A stretch of DNA of 64,000 bases from NCBI GenBank assembly GCA_905221605.1, contig CAJNDS010002623.1:672501-736500 (forward strand). Direction: 5' to 3'. Origin of the DNA: Symbiodinium natans. Lineage: Eukaryota; Sar; Dinophyceae; Suessiales; Symbiodiniaceae. Each line of letters begins with the position of its first letter. The first letter of the stretch is position 1. The position numbers and the translations under genes were made by a program. Under the pieces are notes generated by a model. It saw nothing but the letters and a program-made list of their open reading frames with translations, did no database searches and had not been told where the DNA came from. This document shows, in pieces, positions 26,101 to 38,100 of the stretch.

Positions 26101-29100
26101 GGCTCAGCCCTGCGCAGACGCCCGCTCAGCGTCGCCTGCATGAAAAGTCTTTCTGGAGCGAGGTACATTGCGGACTTCGTGTCGCGACCGGCCTTGTCTG
26201 AGAGGTCTCCCAGAACGTCCTCGAGGCTTTCTGTAGTTGATAGCATGGTCGTCGCCAGGCGATTGATGTGTGCGTAAACCGCTCGGACATCCCAAAAGTG
26301 TTTCTGCGCATGTTCCCACGTCTCCTTACCGTGTGTGAGCGACAGAAAAAGAGTATCTGTAAATCCAGAGTAGACTATAATGGACGACACCTCTTCACCC
26401 TGTCCGGGAGCCTTGCTAACTCCACGAAGCTTGTTACCTTCAAGCCACCCTAAACCGCAAACATTCCCATCCCTCCCCTGCCCGGAAAGGGTTTAGGGTT
26501 TGGGGTTTAGGGTTGGGGGATTAGGGTTTAGGGCGCTAGGTGCAGGCGCAGTAGCCCGGCTACGAGGCGAGAGAAGGTTCTGGCTGCTTCCGCATGGCTC
26601 AGCCTGGGCAGTTGCGGGGGTCTCAGGATTTTCTTAAAGATGTTTCCTACTTGGAGGAACTTTAATTAGGTGCATGCAAAGGCTGCATCCTCACGGGAAG
26701 CGGTGCCTCGAAAGCGAAAGCCTACTTGGAGGTGTATAACAGGTTTAGGCTTGGTACAGGATTTTGGGCTCGGGTTCAGAAGGTTTAGGGCTTAGGGTCG
26801 TAGAGGGCTTACTTGGAGGTTCATGGGTACTTGCAACTAACCTAAACCCGAAACCCAAAACCCAAAACCCTAAACTGTATCTGGGGTAGGGGACCTCGAA
26901 CCCTCATTCTCAATGGTTCTCTGGCCGTACATAGGGCGCTTATCACCCTCCCACATGCTGCCCAGAACCCTTCAACCGGAGCTGATTCTGAAATTTAGGA
27001 TTTAGGGTTTAGGCGAAACTTCTTTGAGTTTAGGTGGAGCATGGTGCTGGCAGTAGCACTCGGAGTCTTCTTGCGCTCAGTGCCAGGGCTTCATTGTTCA
27101 GGGTTCAGGGTTTAGGGTCCTTAAGTAAACCCCAGAAAGTTGGAACATGGTTTAAGGATGATTAGAGCTGGGATATATAACCCTTATGGGGATACGGATG
27201 CGCCAACTTTTTGGAGTTTACTGTATAGGGTCTAGGGTTTAGGGTCTACCACTGGAGGACTACGCCAACTGGGGACCACGTGAAGCCGAAAATCGGGGTC
27301 ACACACTATCCCTTTTCAGGAACATGAAACCATCAACCCTTTTAGGGTTCATTTGGTCCCCAAGGTTGGAGGATCTTCTTCAGCAGAATCTGGCGTGAGC
27401 CTAAACTTTCCTAGAACCTTTAAAGGCTTCAGCTTGCAAAAGAGCCGCAAACCAGCAAAAACACCCTGAAGCCCTAAAAACCCTAAAAGCCCTAAGCCCC
27501 TAGGGCCCCTAAATCTAAGGCTGGAAACTCATTCTTCTGCAGCTGCGCAGTAGCTCGGTTGAGCGTTGCCAGAGCCTCCTGCCCCTCGGGGAACTCCTGC
27601 CATGGGGAGAGGAAAGTGCTCTCGTTAAGGCGGTGGAGGTTCCGGGTGGGCCAATGTTGGGGTTTAGGGTTCAGGGTCTTGGGTCTAGGGTCTGGGGTTT
27701 AGGGTTTAGGGTTTAGGGTTTAGGGCCCTTCATGGGGGAGACCATGTATACACCCTATACAGCCCAAAGGCCCTAAACCCTCATGGGGCTTATAGACCCT
27801 TCCGCCTTCCCTCCCCTTCAGGACATAGGGGATGAGCATGCCTCCATGAAAGGCGAAGGCTGAGTCAGGCGGACGGCTAGAATCTTCTTGCGGGCTCGTA
27901 GCTTGGTTCAGGGGGCGTAGGCTTGAGGGTTTAGGGTTTTAGGGAACTCTGGAGCTAGGTATTTTACATCCCCGAGATGACTCTGCAGGGGATTATGTAG
28001 AGACCCTTGGTGCGCAACTCCTCCATCAGATGAAAAATCCACGCTCGGGGTAAGCCCCGTAATCCTAAATCCTACTCGGAGGTTCATGGCACTTGTTCAA
28101 CCCATAAGAACCCTGCTGGTAACCCAGTTATACCCATATTAGGGCACGTAAGGGGCTTACAAGTGGGTTTCTGAGTTCATTGGACTGGAGCTTGGGATTA
28201 CAGCTCCCGTTATGACCGCCTGCATATCATCGTAAAGGATGATGTCACACATCTTAGGATGAGCCGTCGAAAGGCAGCAGCGGCATACGTGGGCCTGGTC
28301 CCTCCTAAGCAAGTAGTCGGCTTTGACTCCATCTTTGTCGATGCCACCACTGCTCCACCTCCCAAATCTGTGGTCCTTCCTTCACCTAGAGGGTTCCCAA
28401 AGCGGAAGACGTTCTGGATACTGTCTCTCCAGGAAATTTCGCCGGACTCCAAAGTGAAGATCTTGGACCCATGCACCAGAGAGTGGCTCATCTCTGTCCT
28501 GTCCTCTCGATTCTTGAGCCTTTTTTTGGCAGTTTCCCTGCCATCCACATGACGGCTTGTCCCCCGGTTATTGCCGCAATAAAAAGTGATCCAGGCACTG
28601 GTTCTCGAATTCCATCAACATCTGCTGGGATGAGGACGAAGTGACTAACCTTAGGGTTTAGTGTTTAGGGTTTAGGGTTTAGGGCTAGCGGTGAAAGGGG
28701 TTCTAGTGGAAGTAGTGGTAATAGAATGGCAGCGGTAGTTATAGTCTGCAGCAGTGGAGTGGTTCTGGGCATTTCCCAAATTAGGCGTAACCCGTTTATT
28801 CCCCAAATAGAAAAGAATCCCCTTAGAAGGGAGCCCCGACAAGGGTACCCCTATTTTCGGAAACCCTCTTATGGTGGTTGCAGGGTTTTAGGGATGAGGG
28901 TCCACTGCAGTCCTCCTCGTCGTGCGGAGCATCTGGCGGGCCCTGGCCGACTTTGCTCGTTCGGTCTGGGGAGTCTAGGGTCTACGGAGTTTAGGGTTTA
29001 GGGTTTAGGGTTTAGGGTTTAGGGTTTAGGGTTTAGGGTTCAGGAGGTGGCATAGGCCAGCGCTCCAGTTTAAGAGTAGCATCCCTTCGAGGATCCACCC

Positions 29101-32100
29101 AACTTGCCCCTAGAAGTCTCTCTTCGAAACCGGACTTCGGGTTTGGGGTTTAGGTTTAGGGGTTTAGGGGTTGAGGGGTTTAGGGATTTATTTGGGGATT
29201 TAGGGGTTTAGGGGATTAGGGGTTTGGGGATTTGTGGGTTTGGGGGTTTAGGGATTCAGAGGTTTGGGGGTTTGGGGATTTGTGGGTTTGGGGGTTTAGG
29301 ATTATTTAGGGATTTAGGGGTGCAGGGTATGCAGGGATGTCGGGCTTCCCACTTCAGCCTTCTCCTCATCCATGGCTGCAGCCGTTGCAGCCCCTCGCGC
29401 CTCCTGCAGCCATACTTGGAGGTTCATGGCTACTTCTAACCACAGTGAGGTTATAAGTACCCTGAACCTCCAATTAGATTCTGGCTGACCTAAAATGCAT
29501 GGGAGCCTCCTGAAATTTCGGTCCTCAAAAAACGATAAGGATGATACTCTAAGAGAGACAAGGCACCCTCCCCCCCCCCACCGCCCGACCTCAAAAGCCT
29601 AAACCCTAAACCTTAAAACCTTTAAACCCTAAACCCAGGCGTCAGGGTGATAGAAGGCCTTTGGGGAAGTGCCTAAACGCTGGGACCTTCCGCCGCAGGC
29701 TTCGCTTGGACAGAAGGAAGGCCAATCTAAGGGCTTTTCGGGTTTAGGGTTTTAAGGCTTAGGGTTTTGTAATAGAAAAGGGCTCCAGAACTAGGGGCCT
29801 GTACTAGGGGCCCGTGCAAACTACCCTAAGAGTTCTGAAAATCTGGGGTTCAGGGAATCGGAACCCGGAGTTTCCGGTGACGTTTACGGTTTAGGGCTTT
29901 AGGGCCACGACGTCATGGGGCACCCGATCGAACTACCTTCGAGCCCCGCAAGCCAACCGGTACTTGAGTATTGTTGGGCATACAGAGGCAAACCTTGGTT
30001 CCGCCGGAGGGAAGGAGGCAGGAGGGAGGGCGAGAAAGAGAGATAGGAGAGAGAGGAGAGGAGGGACAGAGAGAGACCTGCTGCAATCAAATACCACAGG
30101 AGACCAGTCCTGCAGGGGCCTATAGGGTTTTGGGTGCCGTCAGTACAGGAAACCAGCCTGGACCTGTTGAGGGTTTAGGGTTTAGGGTTTAGGGGCATAT
30201 GCAGGTTTCCTCTTCAGCTGCAGCAGCTTGGCGAGCCTTTGCAGAATTTGAGCAGCAGTTTCAGAGGAGCCCTCGCTCGGCTGAGGGTTTAGGGTTGAGG
30301 GGTTTTGGGTTCGGGTCTAGGGTTTAAAGTTTAGGGTTTAGGGACTACAGACAGAGGCATTGGTGCCAGCCATCTGCCCAACAGTGATAGGGCATTTCTT
30401 CGCATCCGGTGGTAACCCTAAAGATATCACGCTGAAGTGAAACCTGTTGTTGCAGTGGTTCGTCACGGCTGCTCCTTGCCTAGAAACCGATCTCAGGTCT
30501 GGCTTGCTAGGGAGTATTAGGTCTTTGGGTTGTTTTAAAAGTCCTAAACCGCAAGCCCGAGAACCCCTGAACCCCCTAAACCCCCTCAGACCCCTAAACC
30601 TAGGGTCTATCAGGGCTGGATAGCTTGAGGTTTGGAAGCTTTGGAACGTAGAGCTGCTTTGCCAGGGTCTTCCAGTGACGTGACGCATCTGCATCGACTT
30701 GAAATGGTGTTGTAGATCGCACCTAGCCCTAAACCCTCAACCAACGGCATAAACCGCCATCAAACGGTGATGCCATCAAAACCCGAAACCCTAGTCAAAC
30801 GGTGATGCCATCAAGTACTCTTCCTTGTGGACACCCTACTTGGAAGCTCTTTTGACTTAGTACGCCCTAGAAACCCTATATAACCCAACTTACTAACCCT
30901 GCTTGCTAAGTCAAGCTTCCGAGTAGGAGAACCAATGGTCACATCCCACATCGCATAGACCAAAGTTGAGCTAAGGTTCAGAGTGTGGGATTGGGGTTGA
31001 AGGCTTGCGGCTCAAGATTAAAGTCTAAGGCCTAGAGCTGATAATAGGGTTTAGGGTTTAGGGTTTAGGGTTTAGGGTTTAGGGTTTAGGGCTTGAATAG
31101 GACTAACAGGCCAAGAACTTCGGGCTTGAGGATGAACCCATTGAAGTCGAGAGCGGCGCCTCAAACTCTCGCCGCTCCTCTTTTTCAGCCTACCAGGGCA
31201 AAGGGTTTAGGGTTTAGGGTTTAGGGCTTAGGGCTTAGGGTTTAGAGTTTAGGGTTTGGGGTTTAGGGATAAGAGTTCTGGGTGATCTGCTCCCGTACCT
31301 TATATCGTTCCATAAAGTTCTGGAAGGAGTAGGCAAGGGCTCCTGCACTGCGGGCCCAGACAAAGGGCCCGTGTAAACCGCCCTAAGAGTCCTGAGAAGT
31401 TGGGGTTCGGGGAATCGAAACCTAGAGTTTCCGTGACCTTAGGGTTTAGGGTTTAGGGTTTAGGGTTAGGGCGGGTTAGGGGTTTGGGGCTTTGGATTTA
31501 GGATGGGATGCCTTTCCCTGCTTTGCGCATTGTACAAGGAATCAGGACAAGTGGATAGAGGACTAAAGGGGGGTTAGGGCACTTCTACGGTCTTCGGCAT
31601 ATTTTCGGACCGAAGGATGATATAGCGGTTTTAAGAATACTTCGGCTAAGTTGTTGGGTTACAAGGATTTGAACAACGCGAAGCCCAATTTCGGGGTCTT
31701 CAACGGCATGCTTTCAGGTTGCTGACCCCTTCTTTCATAGAGTCAGGATTGAATTCCATCCCCAAAAGGGTGCTAGTATCATTGGGCAACCTCGCAATAA
31801 CCTTGGGCTCCATTTGCCTGCTCTCTTGGGGGGATACCCTAAACCCTAAACCCTAAACCCTAAACCCTGAACCCTAAACCCTAAACCCTAAACCCTAAAC
31901 CCTAAACCCTAAACCCTAAACCCTAAACCCTAAACCCCTGAACCCCTAAACCCGGAGCCTGCAGCAGCTGATCCTCCACGCCCACCGACGGGGGCGTGGT
32001 TTGCAGCAGCGCGGCAGCGATAGATCGAAGCTCCGGCGCACCTCGGGTTGGGGGTTTAGGGTTTAGGGTTTAGGGTTTAGGGTTTAGGGTTTAGGGTTTA

Positions 32101-35100
32101 GGGTTTAGGGTTTAGGGTGTAGGGTGTAGGGTGTAGGGTTTAGGGTTTAGGGTTAGGGTTTAAGGTTTAGGGTTTGGGGTTTCGGGTTTCTAAGGTTTAG
32201 GGTTTCGAAGGTTTAGGGTTTCTCAGGTTTAGAGTTTCGAAGGTTTAGGGTTGGGTTTCTAGGGTTTCTAGGGTTTCTAGGGTTTCTAGGGTTTCTAGGG
32301 TGTCTAAGGTTAAGGGTTCAGGGTTTAGGTTTTTAGACCCCCTATATGTGGGGGGGGTTTCCGAAAATGGAGGTACCCTTCTGGGGGCTCCTGTAACAGG
32401 ATTGTAGAATATTTTGGGGTATATAAGCGGTACCCCTATTCTCGGAAATTCCTATATGAAAAACAATGCCCTTGTGTATGGGCTGTGGGCTATTGTTACT
32501 TACATAGTTTGGGGGTCCAGGTAAAGCGTCTATAGAGCGTGGGCGGCTTTAGGCTTTGAAAGCGGCTAAAGTTCAGTGCTCCAGGCTTGGGATGTTCACC
32601 CTTATACTAGCAGTCCTTCATAGGGAGATTATTGTATGCCCGATTATAGTCCCCATTAAGGACTGTTAGTACAAGGGGGAACATCCCAACTCCAGGCTTT
32701 TGTTTGGTTTGGCCTCTGGTTTGATCTGTGGTCGCACCACTTCCGGAAACATGCTGTCTGAGTATGCCAACCAGAAGCTCAACGACAACCTCAACGTTAA
32801 ACCCTGGACCCCAAACCCGAAAGCCTGGACCCTAAACTACCCTGAACCCTGCAAGGCCCTAAACCCTAAACTACCCTAAACTACCCTAGACTACCCTAAA
32901 CCCTAAACTACCCTAAACCCCAAACTACCCTAAACCCTAAAAGCCGACGATGTGGGCCTTGCGCGGCACGGGGCGGCGTTGCTGGACAAACCTGCACAAT
33001 GGCAGATTCGCGTGTCTTGGATTCTCGAGGAATGCGCCTCTGAACACGAATTCGTAAACCCAAGAGAGTAATCTAGGAATAAAAAGGGTGCCCTTTGGGT
33101 GTTAAAAGGGCTTGTAACTAATTAAGGGAACCTGAAACCTAAAAAAGAAATAAGGGCCTACGCTGGGTCCTAGATTATATGTCCTATGCTGGACATCCTC
33201 AACCAGAAGGCAACACAAACGTCTCGTCCCGTCCTAAACCTCGTCTCTACCACGCTACCCTGCGACGCTTTCCGCAAGTGTGTGTAAGAACCCTCCCCCA
33301 CCCCCACCCCCGCCCCACCCAACCCCCCCCCCCCCCCCCCCCCCCCAAACCCCTAAAGACTGACCCTGGTGCTTAACCGCTGAACCGTTCCAAATAAAAC
33401 CCTTACTAAACCCTAAGCCCTGAACCCTAAGCCCTGCGCCCTAAACGCAGCCTGCTTCGTCCCCGGCAACACAAGCGTCTTGGCCGCGACAAGCTCGGCT
33501 GTGCTAACCTGGCGTCCCCTTTGAAAGTTGTGGCTTTCTACGGTTTTGGGGATGAGGGTTTAGGGTTTAACGGTTTAGGGCTTAGGGGTTTACAGGGTTG
33601 GGGTACATGCACCCCTGTTCGACACCTTCTTGGGTAGCAATTAGGGTTTAAGGGCGTGCAGGGGCCCCAGAGAAAGACGACCCCTAACTCTCTGGGCTTG
33701 GGATCTTGGGTTTGAGGGGTTAAAGGGTTCAAGGTTTATAGGGTTTAGGGTTAGGTCTTTGTCAGTTAGGGTGTTTAGGGTCGGGCATTTGGGTTGCAGT
33801 CTGCTGCGCGCCTCCTCAAGAGGGCGCGTGCTGGGCACGGGCGGGCCTAGCAGAAGCAGATCGCCCTTAACTGAGTGGTGCTTTAGAGCCCTTTGAAAAT
33901 TATTTATGAATAGGTTCCCTTACAAGGGAAAGAAGGCAAATTTAAAATGACCCCAGAGAACTACCCAGTTAAACTCTGAGCCCGTACAACGAAGCCCCCA
34001 AACCCTAAGCCCCTAAAACCCTACACCCTGCAACCCTGAAACCTAACAACCCTAAACCCTTAACCCTAAACCCCAAAGCCTAAGCTCTGAAACCCTGAAA
34101 CCCTGAAACCCTGAAACCCTGAAACCCTGAAACCCTGAAACCCTGAAACCCTGAAACCCTGAAACCCTGAACCCAAAACCCTGAAGCTACATTGAATGGC
34201 CCGTAGGATGATGGTTTCAAGTATTGCGGTTGAGCTGCACAGAGGTTTAGGGTTTTGGGGGGGGGCGAAGAATGGGCTTAATTCGGGTTTAGGGTTTGGA
34301 GGGTTTAGGGTTTTGGGCATTTTTTAAGGTTTAGGCTTTAAGGGTTTGGTAAGGCTTAAGAGGTTAGGGCTTGGAGAGTGTATCGGGTGAGTGGGCTCAG
34401 GGTTTCGGATTTGGGTGTAGGGTTTAGGGTTTAGGGTTTAGGGTTTAGGGTTTAGGGGTGATGGGGTTTTGGATGCAGCAGCAAGAAGCAGATGGCCGTA
34501 GCCTGGTGCGATTAGGCCCTGAGGCTTGTATCGCTCTGAGGCGGGATGGGCTCAGACTACGAAACCCGGCGAAACGTCCGGGATCGACCCTGTAGCATGA
34601 GCAACTGCCTACTGACACAGTTGCAAAGTCCAAGAATCGAAATCGTGCTCTGAAGCAAGCACAGAACAAGATTCCTGCACTGCAAACTTTATGGTTAAGT
34701 GTCTCAGAGTGTGGGCTTTGGGCTCACAAAGATTTGGTGGAACCCTAAACCCTAAACCCTGAACCCTAAACCCTGAACCCTAAACCCTAGACCCTAAACC
34801 CTAAACCCTAAACCCTAGCCCTCGCCGACCTGCGCGCGACTGCGGCGGTGGCGGGGCCTCACGGTAGGAGCAGTTGATGGAGGGCGGGTGTTTTATTCTC
34901 TGGCTCATGTAGGGTTTAGGGTTTAGGGTTTAGGGTTTAGGGTTTAGCAGGGAATGAGGTGCACATGTAACATCATGTAACCCTAAACATAGTCCCTTGA
35001 AACTGAGTTGGGCCTCTAGCAACGAACCTTAGGGGCTGAATCTCCTAGCCCAAAAAAGGCTAACCGTTTCTTTGTAATCGGAATATATATATATACATAT

Positions 35101-38100
35101 TTAATTATTTATTTATTTATTTATTCAAAATTTTATATTTATTTATTTACATACATATATACATACATCTAGCCAAAAAGGTTAAAGGTTAACTACCCAG
35201 CCCCTAAGACGCTGAGTGCTAAACCCTAAACCCTAAACCCTGAACCCTAAACCCTGAACCCTAAACCCTAAACCTAATGGGAAGAACTGGGGCCCTGTCT
35301 TCGCTCCTTGGTGCTAAAGGTCGGAACCCGGGTTTAGGGTTTAGGGTTTAGGGTTTAGGGTTTAGGGTTTAGGGTTTAGGGTTTAGGGTTTAGGGTTTAG
35401 GGTTTAGGGCCCCTACACCTGTTTTTGAACGATCTTTGACTGCTTCTGCGTGGCTGCGGGCCTCGCAACTCCAAACCCATAAGCTTTTGAGCCCCCTAAG
35501 CCCCCAGACCCTCCAGGGTTTAGGGTTTAGGGTTTAGGGTTTAGGGTTTAGGGTTTAGGGTTTAGGGTTTAGTTTAGGGTTTAGGGTTTAGGGTTTAGGG
35601 TTTAGGGTTTAGGGTTTAGGGTTTAGGGTTTGGGGTACCTTATACGCATGGCCGGGCTTGGCTTCCACGTACGTGCCTCCTCTTGGGTGCCCTGCAATAG
35701 GCGGAGAAGGTCCTTGGAGCCACTGCATGTTGGGGTTTGGGGTTTCGGGTTTAGAACTTGTAAAACTTATTAGGGCTTCGGGATTCGGACCCTGCCCTAA
35801 ACCCTAAACCCTAAACCCTAAACCCTAAACCCTAAACCCTAAACCCTAAACGCTAAACCCTAGACCCTAAACCCTAAACCCCTACAAATTTGAGAGGTCG
35901 GCTGTGCAACTCACAGTTCCCCTCTCAGGGAGCCCGTGAACAGGGGAGGTGCACCCCAACCCGACATTCCGAAACTTCAACCCCACACCCAAAGTCCCAA
36001 ACCCCAGGCCCTAAAACCCCCCAAAAACACCTAAACCCAACCCCCCAAAAACACCTAAACCCCCAAAAAAACACCTAAACCCAACCCCCCAAAACCCAGA
36101 ACCTCAGACTCAACAGCACCCGAACCCTGGAAGCCTGAAAACCATGGACCCGAAGGCCCCGCAAGAGCCCCAAATCCTAAACCGAAACTCGAAGACCCCA
36201 ACACCCTACAGCCCTAACGTCCTAAAGCCTAAAGCCTAAAGCCTAAAGCCTAAAGCCTAAAGCCTAAAGCCTAAAGCCTAAAGCCTAAAGCCTAAAGCCT
36301 AAAGCCTAAAGCCTAAAGCCTAAAGCCTAAAGCCTAAAGCCTAAACCAAGCCTACTGAAGGGGAGCCTGGACACCCTGGTTGAAAGCCCGAGAACAACCC
36401 TAAAACCCCAGAGACCCTAGAGTCCCAAGAACTTTGAAAGCCCGTACATAAACCCTGAACCCTAAAAAACCCGAAAAACCCCAAAAACCCTGGAAGCCCT
36501 AAAAAACCCCTAAAGACCCTGGAGCCCTAAAGCCCAAAAACTCCCCGACACCCCAGCCCAGCAGAGTTGCCATCTGCCCCGTGTCGGAAATCACGCCCTG
36601 CTCGGCAGGGGCGCCGCCATCGCCTGCGAGGCGCTTCCTTCTAAGGGCTTATAGGCTTTGGGGGACCAGGGGCTTGGGGTTTTGGGGGGTTCTTTAGGAT
36701 TCTGTTTGGGCTTAGGGCTTAGGGCGTCGGGCTTCGGGCATCTAAAGGGTTGTAGGGTTTGGGGTTGTGGTGTGGGCTTCTAGCACTTAGGGTTTCGGCT
36801 CCCTGGGCTGTCTTGGCTTCGGGCGAGGCGGTTTCTGGTTCTCCCCGACATCCCCTCGATTCAAAACCCTCACATGAAATCCCCTCGGTGCCGTACCCAA
36901 ACCCTAAACCCTAAACCCTAAACCCTAAACCCTGATATTCTGGTGTATGCAGAATATTTAAAAGCTAGGGGCTCAGAGGGAAGGGGATATTGTGTCTTCC
37001 CCGGGCCTAGTGCAGGTCGGCTGGGAGGCAGCTGGGCTCGTTCTTCCGGCTGGGGCACTTGCAGGGGTGGTGGCAAGGGTGGGTCCTGTGTCTCCATCAT
37101 CTCCTGCCACATGGGCTTGTGGTCTGGGAGGTGTCTGGGCACCTTCAGCTCCGGGGGCTCGGCTCGCTTCGGGTGCTCCGAGAAGAGTGTCGGCACCGGG
37201 AACTCCGCCTGTGGGGTGCGGTCCAACGGCTCCGGCTCAGCCGGCTGTGCCGGCTGTGCCGGCTGCGCCGGCTGTGCTTGCGGCTGCGGCGCCTGTTCTG
37301 CTTGCGCCTCCGGCTCGCGCTGGCCTTGCTGCCCAAGCTCCGGGTTGCCCGGAGCCGCTGGACTGGGAGGCTGCGGTGGCCGACTCCCTGGCACGGCCGG
37401 CTCGTCTTCCTGCGGGGCGGGGGCCTGCGCTTGTGGCGGCGGAAGATCATCCTTGAAGGGAGGCCTCAGGCTGGGACATGGCTCAACTTCTACACCCCAC
37501 GAAGAGATGCAGGACGATCTCTCCTTTCCTCCTTTTCTTTTCCAGGGGCTCCCATCTCTCTGTCTGTCTAACCCTCTCACTCTCTGATCTGGTTCCTTCT
37601 TTCACTATCTCTCTCCGTCTTCTCGAGGTGACTACTGAAACCCATACTCGAGCTGCCCGCGCCACACACCTTCTGCCCAGGTGCGGCGGAAGTGGGACAG
37701 GCCAGGGAGAATCGTCGGTTGGCTCTTCCACTCCTGAAGATACATTAGATGTTCAGGCTTCGGAGGTTTTGGTTCTCTTGGATTCCTGTATCTTAAACCC
37801 TTGGAAGCCCCGGAGCCCAACAAACAGGGAAAACTTGGCCTGAACCCATGAGACCCTACTTGGAGGATCGGGGCACCTAGTAAGTAGGGTAGGATGCGAC
37901 CTAATTCCTGGAACCTAACCCCAACCCCAAAAAACCCAAAAACCACAAAAACCCAACAACAACCCCAATAACCCCAAACCCCAAACCCCAAACCCCAAAC
38001 CCCAAACCTAAACCCTAAACCCTAAACCCTAAACCCTAAACCCTAAACCCTAAACCCTAAACCCTAAACCCTAAACCCTAAACCCTAAACCCTAAACCCC

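Noticed and set aside
36943-37587. Plus-strand Gly/Cys/Ala-rich ORFs up to 214 codons
   Set aside because: Antisense of a GC-rich P/Q/A exon. The minus reading has ordinary protein segments and a proper donor.
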